NCBI GenBank assembly: GCA_900540005.1
Contig: UQEM01000020.1
Coordinates: 1 to 24,294, forward strand
DNA from: an uncultured Ruminococcus sp.
Lineage (GTDB): Bacteria > Bacillota > Clostridia > Oscillospirales > Ruminococcaceae
Direction of reading: 5' to 3'
Length of the DNA stretch: 24,294 bases
Shown: one piece after another, positions 1 to 7,851 of the stretch
Layout: the number at the start of each line of letters is the position of its first letter
Position numbering within the stretch: the stretch's first letter is position 1
Position numbers and translations under genes: made by a program
Notes under the pieces: generated by a model
What the model saw: the letters and a program-made list of their open reading frames with translations, nothing else
Databases searched by the model: none
What the model was told of the DNA's origin: nothing

Positions 1-98
1 CTATTTTATCGCTTTTTTAGTGCCGAATCAACGTTAGGGTGTGGTTGGCGGTTACTTTACGTTTGACATCATTGACATGATTACTCCGAAGAAAAGAC

Positions 99-131
99 AA
101 ACCGCTCTGCATTAAATTACAGAGCGGTTTT
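99..131 (-). terminator. Intrinsic terminator after the GH30/CE1 gene
   Basis: A perfect 11-bp stem (AAACCGCTCTG / CAGAGCGGTTT) encloses a 10-nt AT-rich loop. It lies 40 nt downstream of the stop codon of the minus-strand xylanase/esterase gene. On the minus strand a T-rich run follows the stem, and on the plus strand there is also a T run, so it may work in both directions. Bases 1-98 show no recognisable gene or site. Confidence 0.85.
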
Positions 132-170
132 CAATGTAAAATGCACAAAAAATGAAGTTTTCAAAGGTAC

Positions 171-3047
171 TTATTGTGCGTCAGCCTTAAAGATATATCT
201 AAGATAATTATAAAAATGAGGCTGAACGCTTGAGGAATCATGACCTCCTGTTGTGACATAATGCCAAACATGGTCAACTCCGTTACTTGTAAGAATATTA
301 TGATATGCTGATGGCTGACTTCCTACTGTTCCGTCCTGTCCACCTCCAGTAATCATAAGAAGATATGGACTGTTATGCGCTGGCTTCAACTGATTTTCCT
401 GAAGCTGTCCGGGATGCATACTCAAATCAGTTCCGGGAGTTAAACCGGGAGCAGGACAAGCAGCGCCTACATAAGCAAAGAGATCCGATCGTGTAAGACC
501 GATAAACAGCGATTCACGTCCTCCCATAGAGAATCCCGTTATAGCAGTATTTTCACGACCTGTTTTAACAGAGAAATTCTTTTCAATGTAAGGCATTAGA
601 TCTGTTACAAGATCATTAATGAAATTGTCATAATTCAATGAGTTTTCGAGATTGAGACCACTGCAGGCTTCCTGAGTCTTGCTGGTATAGATGTAAGGAA
701 ATACAACTATCATTTTTTTAGCTTCACCTTGGGCAATAAGGTTTCCGAGCATGGTTCTTGCACTGCTCATAGCAGCAAGAGAATCCTCTGTTTCCCAATA
801 CCCATGCATTGCGTATAATACCGGATATTTCTCGTTCTCATTATATCCGGGCGGAAGAAGAACATTTACATTGGTCATTCGCTCTCTTGTTGTAGAATAA
901 TACTGATATTTTGTAAGTGTACCGTATTCTACGCCTGAATGTTCCTCTGTAATGCCTGATAATGCATATTCAGATATATTATTTCTTACATTTTCCATAT
1001 ATGATGCTGTATCCACTTCCCCTTTTGCAGGAGTATCCTGTTTGTTTACAGGGAATTTCGTGATCTTTGCAAGCAGAAAATCCTGTATCAGTTGAAGATC
1101 GGTGCTGTCTGTTACGCCGCTCTGATCAACATCTGCCGCAAGCTTAGCTGCTGTGCTGCCAAAGCCTTCTGTACATCCCTTTCGTGCTGCTGCAAGATCA
1201 AGTGAGTTTATAACTCCGTCAAAGTTCACATCTCCGAGAATTATGTTCTTGGAGCCGCCTGCTCCAATGATAGTCGTGCCGCCTACAGCGCCGATTGCTT
1301 CATCAATATAAAAGTTATTCTTTGTTTCAGATGTTTCAACATATATCTGTAAATCAGAAGCTCCTGCGGGAATCAGATAGTTTTTGTTGGCAAGCTGCAC
1401 CCATTCACCCTTTATGCAACTACCCTCAGCAATTGTATCATATCGCGTATCTCCATTGGCATCTGTATATTGAAGCTTCAGGTAAAATTTATCTGTCATG
1501 TCACCGTCAAAATAGGTAACGTTTACGCTGAAACTATATTCACTGCCAGGCTTAAACGCTCTTGTATCGAGCGTTTTATATGTACCGTTCCATGCCGCAG
1601 TTCTGTTCTGAACAAGGAGTGCTTCACTGCCCGCATAATTAGTTCTGCCGCTTGTAATGATACTTGAAGAACCTCTTGCTTCCCACGAACAGGTATCACC
1701 TTCAAATCCGTCGTTGAAATACCAGCCGTATTCATTGGGCTCAATTGCCTTTTCTGACAATGTGACAACAAATGTTGAAACGCTCTCTGCCGGAAGCTGT
1801 GCCCAGAAACTGTTGTCAGTATATGATAAATTCTCGGTCTTAGCAATGTTTTCAGTGCTTGATGTTCTATAACGGTCAATACTTGCGATCTGTGAATCAG
1901 TGTTTACGGAGAACTGCTGTGAATAACTCTCGGAACCGCTGTTGATCGCCACAATTGTCACCTGATCATCATCACCCTTATAAGCGGACACATAAACCCC
2001 GTCCTCAGGCTGTTCCGTTGCCTCGATACGCACATCTCCGGGACGTACATACTTGGAATACTGTGCCATGCAATAACCGCGCTTACTGATTTTACCGTCC
2101 TCAGTCATAAGGCCATAGCTTCTGCGAATATACCACCATGTATAAGCACTCATGTTGCCTACGACCATGGCATTATGAATATTTTCAGAAACCTGAATTG
2201 CTTCGGGATATTTGTTAGCAGAATCCGCATCACTATTAGGAACGTATACTTCGGTCATCCATATTTCCTTCCCCGAATTTTCGAGTTCAGGATAGTCCAT
2301 CCACGCTCTCTGTGTTCCATACATATGTGTTCCGAATACATCACAATTTGCCATTGCCTTGGGATTTGCCATTATTTTCTGATAGAATTTCTTTCCGCCA
2401 TCCTTTACCCATGAGGCTGTCAGCGGAGCATACTGAAAGGATTCGGGGGACATAAGCCTTGTACTCGTTATTTTATCACCATAATTTGCAATGAAATCTG
2501 TTGTTTCATCCGTTGACCAGTACGTCCATTCCGAAGCATAATCAGGCTCATTCTGAACTGAAATTGAATAAAGATCAACATTGTTATTCTTCATGTATGT
2601 ACCAAAATCATTGAGATGCTTGGCATAAGCGGCATAATTTGACTTAGGCAGGTGCAGCTTTCCGTTGCTTCCACCTGATTCGGTAAGATTTGACGGTGGT
2701 TCCCAAGGTGACGCAAAAACGGTAGCTCCCATTTTTGTGGCAAACTGTGCTGTTGGAAGCGCCTTGTTCCACTGATTGCTGTCAGGATTTACAAATATGC
2801 GCAGTACCGTCAGTCCAAGTTCGTCATCACCATTTCCGAATGCAGTCTGCCTTTGCGATTCAGTCAGATCTTTTCCAGTCCACTCAGGGTGGTTCATTCC
2901 ACCGAAACCACGGATTGTCTGATACTCGATCGACGTGTCGATCACGCATTCGCTTGCCGCTGATATATTATCAGTCGGAAAAAATAATGCCGTTGACAAC
3001 ATAAGAGCGGTTGCCGTAAAACCTGCTGCTACTTTTCTCAGATACAT
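171..3047 (-). CDS. Secreted GH30 glucuronoxylanase - CBM22 - dockerin - CE1 esterase
   Basis: This 958-aa protein has, in order, a signal peptide (about 1-31), a GH30 domain (about 33-431), a CBM22-type module (about 444-588), a type I dockerin with two calcium-loop repeats (starting near 606 and 639) and a CE1-type alpha/beta-hydrolase (about 685-957). GH30 acid/base is E167 in SVQNEP and the nucleophile E266 in WMTEVY. The WWYIRRSYG stretch (304-312) is typical of GH30 subfamily 8, whose Arg binds the glucuronate side chain of glucuronoxylan. The esterase has GFSMGG with S840 as nucleophile and a likely catalytic H936 in GGHDSS. It should cut the xylan backbone and remove feruloyl or acetyl groups while docked on a scaffoldin. 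The start is the ATG at 3047; a TTG two codons upstream is only 1 nt from AGGAGGT and is unlikely. Acetyl versus feruloyl specificity cannot be read from the sequence. Confidence 0.93.
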   Translation of the reverse strand: MYLRKVAAGFTATALMLSTALFFPTDNISAASECVIDTSIEYQTIRGFGGMNHPEWTGKDLTESQRQTAFGNGDDELGLTVLRIFVNPDSNQWNKALPTAQFATKMGATVFASPWEPPSNLTESGGSNGKLHLPKSNYAAYAKHLNDFGTYMKNNNVDLYSISVQNEPDYASEWTYWSTDETTDFIANYGDKITSTRLMSPESFQYAPLTASWVKDGGKKFYQKIMANPKAMANCDVFGTHMYGTQRAWMDYPELENSGKEIWMTEVYVPNSDADSANKYPEAIQVSENIHNAMVVGNMSAYTWWYIRRSYGLMTEDGKISKRGYCMAQYSKYVRPGDVRIEATEQPEDGVYVSAYKGDDDQVTIVAINSGSESYSQQFSVNTDSQIASIDRYRTSSTENIAKTENLSYTDNSFWAQLPAESVSTFVVTLSEKAIEPNEYGWYFNDGFEGDTCSWEARGSSSIITSGRTNYAGSEALLVQNRTAAWNGTYKTLDTRAFKPGSEYSFSVNVTYFDGDMTDKFYLKLQYTDANGDTRYDTIAEGSCIKGEWVQLANKNYLIPAGASDLQIYVETSETKNNFYIDEAIGAVGGTTIIGAGGSKNIILGDVNFDGVINSLDLAAARKGCTEGFGSTAAKLAADVDQSGVTDSTDLQLIQDFLLAKITKFPVNKQDTPAKGEVDTASYMENVRNNISEYALSGITEEHSGVEYGTLTKYQYYSTTRERMTNVNVLLPPGYNENEKYPVLYAMHGYWETEDSLAAMSSARTMLGNLIAQGEAKKMIVVFPYIYTSKTQEACSGLNLENSLNYDNFINDLVTDLMPYIEKNFSVKTGRENTAITGFSMGGRESLFIGLTRSDLFAYVGAACPAPGLTPGTDLSMHPGQLQENQLKPAHNSPYLLMITGGGQDGTVGSQPSAYHNILTSNGVDHVWHYVTTGGHDSSSVQPHFYNYLRYIFKADAQ

Positions 3048-3054
3048 TTTCAAT

Positions 3055-3061
3055 ACCTCCT
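3055..3061 (-). promoter_or_regulatory. Ribosome binding site fixing the ATG start at 3047
   Basis: AGGAGGT on the minus strand lies 7 nt upstream of ATG 3047 but only 1 nt upstream of the in-frame TTG at 3053. The ATG is therefore the better start, two residues shorter than the longest reading frame. Confidence 0.85.
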
Positions 3062-3074
3062 GTTAATATTTCAG

Positions 3075-3094
3075 AAACATATTATTATATGTTT
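3075..3094. promoter_or_regulatory. Inverted repeat, candidate operator
   Basis: AAACATAT-TATT-ATATGTTT is a perfect 8-bp inverted repeat with a 4-nt spacer. It abuts the -10 box of the xylanase/esterase promoter and covers the expected transcription start near 3088. Position and symmetry suit a repressor operator or a 5' mRNA hairpin. Which protein binds, if any, is unknown; AT-rich DNA can give such symmetry by chance. Confidence 0.45.
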
Positions 3095-3123
3095 ATTATA
3101 AACTATTAATTTCACCAATTCAA
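3095..3123 (-). promoter_or_regulatory. Promoter of the xylanase/esterase gene
   Basis: On the minus strand TTGAAT (3118-3123) and TATAAT (3095-3100) are separated by exactly 17 nt, a near-consensus sigma-A promoter. Expected transcription start is near 3088, giving a leader of about 40 nt that contains the inverted repeat at 3075-3094. Confidence 0.8.
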
Positions 3124-3165
3124 TGTATTATTTGCATATTAGGTGTATAAAATGAACTTTTTCTA

Positions 3166-3194
3166 TTGAAAAAATCATTAATATGTGATATAAT
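3166..3194 (+). promoter_or_regulatory. Promoter of the divergent regulator gene
   Basis: TTGAAA (3166-3171), a 17-nt spacer and TATAAT (3189-3194) form a near-consensus sigma-A promoter on the plus strand. Transcription would start near 3201, about 20 nt before the proposed start codon at 3224, with AGGGAG at 3209-3214 as ribosome binding site. The promoter supports translation from 3224 rather than from the internal ATG at 3539. Confidence 0.8.
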
Positions 3195-3223
3195 CTAAGA
3201 AAAATAACAGGGAGTGATAGAAC

Positions 3224-5452
3224 ATAAACGCAAAGCAACCTCTTATAGGAATTATTACCGCCAGTGCGTGTAAAAGTGAGCAGCGGCAACTGCTGAACGG
3301 AGCAATAAGTCAGGCTCAGAAACTTGGAGCGGACACTGCAATTTTTTCAAATATTTATAATTCCTCTGAATATTACGCTGACATCAATGAAGAAAATAAA
3401 ATTTATGACCTGATATCTTCCTTCAAACTCGATGGCCTTATATTAACCGCAGAGTCAATTCTGAACGAATCGCTCCAGCAGACCATATATAATAAGATAA
3501 TCAAACGTGGCGACATACCTGTTGTTGTAACAGGTACAATGCTCCCCGATTTTCCATGTATAAATAATGACGTTGAAACAGACTTGGAAATCGTTACAGA
3601 TCATCTTGTTGAACTTCATAAATTTACTGAAATCGACCTCCTTGCAGGCCCTGCTGATAATCAAAGTTCATTGGAGCGTATAAACGGATATAAAAAATCT
3701 CTGATCTCACACGGTATTCCATTTGATGAAAACAGAGTGATTTTCGGCGATTTCTGGATGGATTCAGGCGGGACTTTGGCAAAGGAATACATAAGCGGAA
3801 AAAGAAAATTTCCACAAGCTGTAGTTTGCTGCAATGACTATATGGCTTACGGTCTGTGCGATATGCTGATCCATAACGGGATTTCCATACCACAAGATAT
3901 TACAGTTATAGGGTATGAATATGTGGGAGAGCGTTTTTATCATACCCCGATCCTTACTACATTCCAAAGAAATCGTTATGCAGTTGGTGCAAGTGCAGTA
4001 AACCGATTATGGAGTTTGATGAAAAATTCAGAATATACACCTGTATCAACTAAAGGATTCCTTGTATCAGGCAACAGTTGTTCTTGTGGCAGTGATGAAC
4101 GTCAGATTCTAAATGAATTGAGCACAGTACGCCGTGAACAGTACTATGCTCAGCTTAATTTAACAGGAAATTTTGAACAACAGCTTACACTTTGCAATTC
4201 GATTAAGGACTATATTTATACGCTGCAGGAATTTGTATACCTAATTCGTGATGTTGCAGGAGTCTACCTGTGCCTTAAAGAAAGCTGGTACAGCTATCAG
4301 ACTGAGAAATTATCTTCCGATGAATGTGAAACGGAGGATATGGTATGTTACAGGGTCATGAGTCCCGAAAATTCAAAAAGCAACGAATCGGAAAATGTTT
4401 TCTGTAAAAATGAGCTGTATCCGAATTCAATGATAGATACAGAAAAAGGAAGCGCCTTGTATTTCTGTCCTGTTTTCTTTGCAGGCCGTACACTGGGGTA
4501 TTTCATTCTTCAATATGATCACCCTGACTGTTATGACACGATTTTCAGAGATTGGCTGAAAACCGCGTCAAATGCACTTGAAATGCTACGCATGAAAAAT
4601 GATATCAATACGCTTCTTGCCTGTAGGGAACTTTCCGCACTTCATGATTCCGTAACAGGGCTTTATAATGAATATGGACTGATACACGAGTTAAAGCTTG
4701 CAGCCGAAGTCTCAGAACCTAAGGATTCGGTAATTATCATTATGGTTAAACCCTCTGTACTGACTGAAAAAAGTATCTTCAAAGGCGCAAAAACACGTCT
4801 TGAAATCGACATCGATATTTCTGAAGGTCTTCAGAAAATATCTTATGGGAAAAAAGAATTTTGTGCCAAGCTAAGTGACGATCTTTACGCTTTTGCTACA
4901 GTTGGTCCATACTCTGAGGAGCATGAGATTTTGCTGACAGACAAAATAAAAACAATTATACTTCATTCCATGCTGCAACACGGGAAATACGCACTTGACT
5001 CATTTGCAATTTGCAGTTCGCGTGATATTATCAGTAACTTCAATTTCAAAGACACTTCCATGAAAATCAAAAAAGAGCTGAATAAAAAGATCAATATGCT
5101 CTCATGCGGCAAATCACAAAGATACTATGGCAGTTTCACAGAGTTAAGAAACAAAATTTACATTAAACCCGAGAAAGATTGGGATGCTCAGAAAATTTGC
5201 TGTGATTTCTGCCTTAGCTACGGTCGGTTTCGAATAACTTACAAGAATATTTTCGGAACAAGTTTTCATCAGGACGTGATTTCCGCTCGGATTTTTCTTG
5301 CAAAGTATCTCCTTATCACAACAAAAATGAACATTTCAGCTATAGCAACACGTTGCGGTTACGATGATGATAAACATTTCATGCATCAATTCAAGCAGAT
5401 CATGGGCATAACACCGAATATGTACAGAAAAACTCAGTGTGCTACGGATTAG
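3224..5452 (+). CDS. LacI-type sensor / degenerate GGDEF / AraC-type regulator
   Basis: The first in-frame ATG is at 3539, but the open frame continues upstream with clear periplasmic-binding-fold sequence (QPLIGIITASA). The best start is an ATA at 3224, 9 nt after AGGGAG and about 20 nt after the promoter, giving 742 aa. Domains: LacI/PBP1-type ligand-binding fold (about 6-285, without the usual LacI N-terminal HTH), a middle region with no family recognised (about 300-460), a GGDEF-like domain (about 470-625, with DSVTGLYN at 475-482), and a C-terminal AraC-type HTH pair (about 650-740). The position of the GGDEF signature reads SDDLY (551-555), so cyclase activity is unlikely. Being divergent from the xylan enzyme, it is a candidate sugar-responsive regulator of that gene. 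The stop codon lies inside the following inverted-repeat element. Confidence 0.8.
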   Translation: MNAKQPLIGIITASACKSEQRQLLNGAISQAQKLGADTAIFSNIYNSSEYYADINEENKIYDLISSFKLDGLILTAESILNESLQQTIYNKIIKRGDIPVVVTGTMLPDFPCINNDVETDLEIVTDHLVELHKFTEIDLLAGPADNQSSLERINGYKKSLISHGIPFDENRVIFGDFWMDSGGTLAKEYISGKRKFPQAVVCCNDYMAYGLCDMLIHNGISIPQDITVIGYEYVGERFYHTPILTTFQRNRYAVGASAVNRLWSLMKNSEYTPVSTKGFLVSGNSCSCGSDERQILNELSTVRREQYYAQLNLTGNFEQQLTLCNSIKDYIYTLQEFVYLIRDVAGVYLCLKESWYSYQTEKLSSDECETEDMVCYRVMSPENSKSNESENVFCKNELYPNSMIDTEKGSALYFCPVFFAGRTLGYFILQYDHPDCYDTIFRDWLKTASNALEMLRMKNDINTLLACRELSALHDSVTGLYNEYGLIHELKLAAEVSEPKDSVIIIMVKPSVLTEKSIFKGAKTRLEIDIDISEGLQKISYGKKEFCAKLSDDLYAFATVGPYSEEHEILLTDKIKTIILHSMLQHGKYALDSFAICSSRDIISNFNFKDTSMKIKKELNKKINMLSCGKSQRYYGSFTELRNKIYIKPEKDWDAQKICCDFCLSYGRFRITYKNIFGTSFHQDVISARIFLAKYLLITTKMNISAIATRCGYDDDKHFMHQFKQIMGITPNMYRKTQCATD

Positions 5453-5616
5453 GGAGTGTTGATACAAGATAATATGCAGATTTTCGAGCATAAATTTTAC
5501 GTAGACAAGGCAAAAAGTCGCAGGCAGGCTGTCGCCTGTCAAGACTTTTTAACGCAGGATGCGTGAAATTTTGCCGAAAAGATGCTTTGTTAGGCTTAGT
5601 GTCAACACTCCCTAAT
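5448..5616. mobile_element. MITE-like fold-back element
   Basis: The ends are a near-perfect inverted repeat, ATTAGGGAGTGTTGA-T/C-AC, at 5448-5465 and 5599-5616. Inside are further complementary arms (about 5481-5501 with 5561-5580) and a central hairpin, so most of the 169 nt folds into one long imperfect hairpin. There is no open reading frame of note. Size, terminal repeats and non-coding content fit a miniature inverted-repeat element. A target duplication, if any, cannot be separated from the AT at the ends. The stop codon of the upstream regulator (5450-5452) is within the left repeat. It could instead be an elaborate bidirectional terminator. The remainder of the gap, 5617-5731, shows nothing I can name. 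Confidence 0.6.
5512..5550. terminator. Bidirectional terminator hairpin inside the fold-back element
   Basis: AAAAAGTC (5512-5519) pairs with GACTTTTT (5543-5550), and CAGGC with GCCTG forms an inner stem. The stem ends in T runs on both strands. It sits between the convergent regulator (plus) and BtuD-like gene (minus), so it could end transcription from both sides. Confidence 0.6.
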
Positions 5617-5731
5617 TGACTTTAAGTAAGACAATTCACACACATAAGAGCCAGTTCAGTATCTTTTTGCGCAACTCTTTATTTTTAGGTACGATCTGAT
5701 CTACCTTAATATAGGACTTTGTCAAAAGTTA

Positions 5732-6820
5732 TCACGATTCTTTTTCTTCAAACAGCTCCAACAATCTTTTATTTCCAATATTCATCGTCCCGAAATGCTT
5801 GATACAGCATATGACCTTGGCACAATATTTCATTACAACGAACGCTCTTGATATACTATCGGAACTTATAGGCTCGAAAGCTTTTTCCACGACAAGTTCA
5901 GATGCAAGGCTTTTTGCGACCTGATACTCCACGTCATTCTCGTGTATAATACCGGCGGCGAAAGGTATCCCTTGACGCTGTAAGCTCCGATAGACAGGAA
6001 TTCCGCTTCCGCCGCCGCCAATGACGAAAACCTGCGGCTTTCCCTTTATTCTGAGAGCCTCTACAGTCCCAAACATCGGTTCAAAAGTACCGCTTGTAAT
6101 ACCATAAAGATTACTGATGTAATCTCCGCTGAATATTTCCTCGGGAGTTCCTATCCTGTCCGCTTTATTATTTCTGATACAAAGTATCTTGTCGGAGAAA
6201 CGCTGTGCAAGATCGAGTTCATGCAACGTCTGAATAACGGCAATATTTCTGTTCCTTACAAGGTCTTTCAATATGTTCAGAAGCCGAAGTTTATTGTTTA
6301 TATCGAGAAAAGAAGTGGGTTCATCAAGTATCAAAACCTGCGGCTGTTGTGCTATAGCCCTCGCAAGCATTATTGTCTGACGCTGACCGTCACTTATACA
6401 GCGAATATCTGTATCTGCAAGTGATGATGTGCCCGTCAGAGCCATTGCTTCACGAACAATTTTTCGGTCATTTTCTGATAAAATACCAAGTTTTCCCGTA
6501 TACGGATAGCGACCCGTTGATACAACGTCCTCGCAAGTCATTTTTTCTGTTGTTATTCTGTCAGTAAAGCACACAGATAATGATCTTGCGATCTCATTCA
6601 GACTCATGGAAGTTACTGGAAAACCGTTTATATTTACCGTTCCGGAAATAAGCGGAAGCTGTGAAGCAATACTTTTCAGTACAGTTGACTTACCTGCTCC
6701 GTTAGGGCCTATGATAGTGAGGATCTCGCCCTTGCAAACTTCAATATCAAGTCCGTCAACTACTATCTTTTTTCCGTACCCTACAGATAATCCCTCAGCA
6801 GTAAGAACTATATTCCCCAT
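5732..6820 (-). CDS. btuD: ABC importer ATPase (BtuD/FecE-like) with C-terminal extension
   Basis: This 362-aa ATPase has Walker A GPNGAGKST (38-46), signature ISDGQRQ (142-148; the usual LSGGQ is altered to SDGQ), Walker B VLILDEPT (162-169) and the switch histidine H200. It would power the membrane pair BtuC encoded just upstream (TAATG, 1-nt overlap). Usual BtuD/FecE subunits are about 250-270 aa; here about 100 residues are added, starting with a Rossmann-like glycine stretch (VFVIGGGGSG, 264-273). I recall such tails on some clostridial iron/corrinoid importers but their role is not known to me. Cobalamin as substrate is inferred from the riboswitch; iron-siderophore or haem importers look alike. 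Confidence 0.88.
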   Translation of the reverse strand: MGNIVLTAEGLSVGYGKKIVVDGLDIEVCKGEILTIIGPNGAGKSTVLKSIASQLPLISGTVNINGFPVTSMSLNEIARSLSVCFTDRITTEKMTCEDVVSTGRYPYTGKLGILSENDRKIVREAMALTGTSSLADTDIRCISDGQRQTIMLARAIAQQPQVLILDEPTSFLDINNKLRLLNILKDLVRNRNIAVIQTLHELDLAQRFSDKILCIRNNKADRIGTPEEIFSGDYISNLYGITSGTFEPMFGTVEALRIKGKPQVFVIGGGGSGIPVYRSLQRQGIPFAAGIIHENDVEYQVAKSLASELVVEKAFEPISSDSISRAFVVMKYCAKVICCIKHFGTMNIGNKRLLELFEEKES

Positions 6821-7842
6821 TAGTACACCTCTCTCCTGCTATGACGGCTGAGCATTGCAGCAATGACTATAGGAGCACCGAATACAGCCGTGATAGTGCT
6901 TATGCTCAGTTCTACAGGGGCAAAGAGCATTCGCGCGATAAGGTCGCATATGAGACAGAATAAAGCTCCGCCGATGAATGATGCAGGTATGATAATTATA
7001 GGTCTGGTTGTGCCATAAATGTTCTTTATAAGGTGCGGGACTGCTATTCCCACAAAAGATACAGGACCTGCAAATGCCGTAACACAGGCAGACAGAATAC
7101 TTGACAGAAGTATAAGCGCAAATCTGAACAGTTTCAGGTTCACGCCCATATTCATGGCATAACTCTCCCCAAGCTGATAGGCGCTCATGGGTTTGGATAG
7201 CAGAAATGATACCGCTGTTGCTGCAAAAACTATAACTGCAATGACCTTGACATTATCCATGCTTATTCCCGAAAAACTGCCCATTGACCAGTTGTGAAGA
7301 TTTACTATATTTGCATCGTCAGCAAAAGTTACGGCAAGCTCTGTAACAGCCGAGCATATGTACCCTATCATCACGCCTGCAATAATAAGCTGTGCCATGT
7401 TCCTGACCTTGCCAGAAAGCAGCAGGATCGCTCCCATGGAGAGAAGTGAACCGATAAATGCTGCTCCGACCATTGCCGCGGAATTAAGAAGTATTCCGTT
7501 CTGCATAGTGAACATCATGGAAAGTGCAACCGTTAGTTTTGCACCTGATGATATGCCGAGGACATACGGCCCTGCAATAGGATTATTGAAAAAGCTCTGC
7601 AACAGGAAGCCTGATACAGAAAGTGCTCCGCCGAGGAGTGCGGCCGCAATCGCTCGCGGCAGTCGTATATCCGTCACTATTGTGTGTGCAGAACTGTTAC
7701 TGCTGTTTGTAAGTGCCCGAAATACGTCACCTGCCGTCAGTTTGGTACTGCCGCTGACAAGTTCGAGAATGAAAAAAACAACAGTTAGCGCTGTAATTAC
7801 TGCAAAACAAATAGTCCAACGGACAATTCTTTTTTTACTCAT
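6820..7842 (-). CDS. btuC: ABC importer permease (BtuC/FecCD family)
   Basis: This 340-aa, strongly hydrophobic protein has the size and pattern of the FecCD/BtuC family (about ten membrane helices). Visible family motifs include RLPRAIAAALLGGALSVSG near residue 65 and GPVSFVGIAVPHL near residue 270. It forms the channel for the substrate delivered by the lipoprotein encoded upstream (9-nt gap) and pairs with the ATPase downstream (1-nt overlap). The ribosome binding site GAGGTGGAG precedes the ATG. As with its partners, the substrate (corrinoid, haem or ferric siderophore) is set by context rather than by residues I can point to. Confidence 0.92.
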   Translation of the reverse strand: MSKKRIVRWTICFAVITALTVVFFILELVSGSTKLTAGDVFRALTNSSNSSAHTIVTDIRLPRAIAAALLGGALSVSGFLLQSFFNNPIAGPYVLGISSGAKLTVALSMMFTMQNGILLNSAAMVGAAFIGSLLSMGAILLLSGKVRNMAQLIIAGVMIGYICSAVTELAVTFADDANIVNLHNWSMGSFSGISMDNVKVIAVIVFAATAVSFLLSKPMSAYQLGESYAMNMGVNLKLFRFALILLSSILSACVTAFAGPVSFVGIAVPHLIKNIYGTTRPIIIIPASFIGGALFCLICDLIARMLFAPVELSISTITAVFGAPIVIAAMLSRHSRREVY

Positions 7843-7851
7843 TACTCCACC

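Noticed and set aside
1523..1879. 118-aa and other shorter frames inside the xylanase/esterase gene
   Set aside because: Out of frame with a well-supported gene, no ribosome binding site and no recognisable domain; treated as shadows.
3539..3541. ATG at 3539 as start of the regulator
   Set aside because: The open frame upstream encodes the beginning of the same ligand-binding fold and is preceded by a promoter and ribosome binding site at 3166-3214.
5685..5715. AGGTA / TACCT inverted repeat near the end of btuD as its terminator
   Set aside because: On the minus strand it is followed by A residues, not T; the stem is weak with a bulge.
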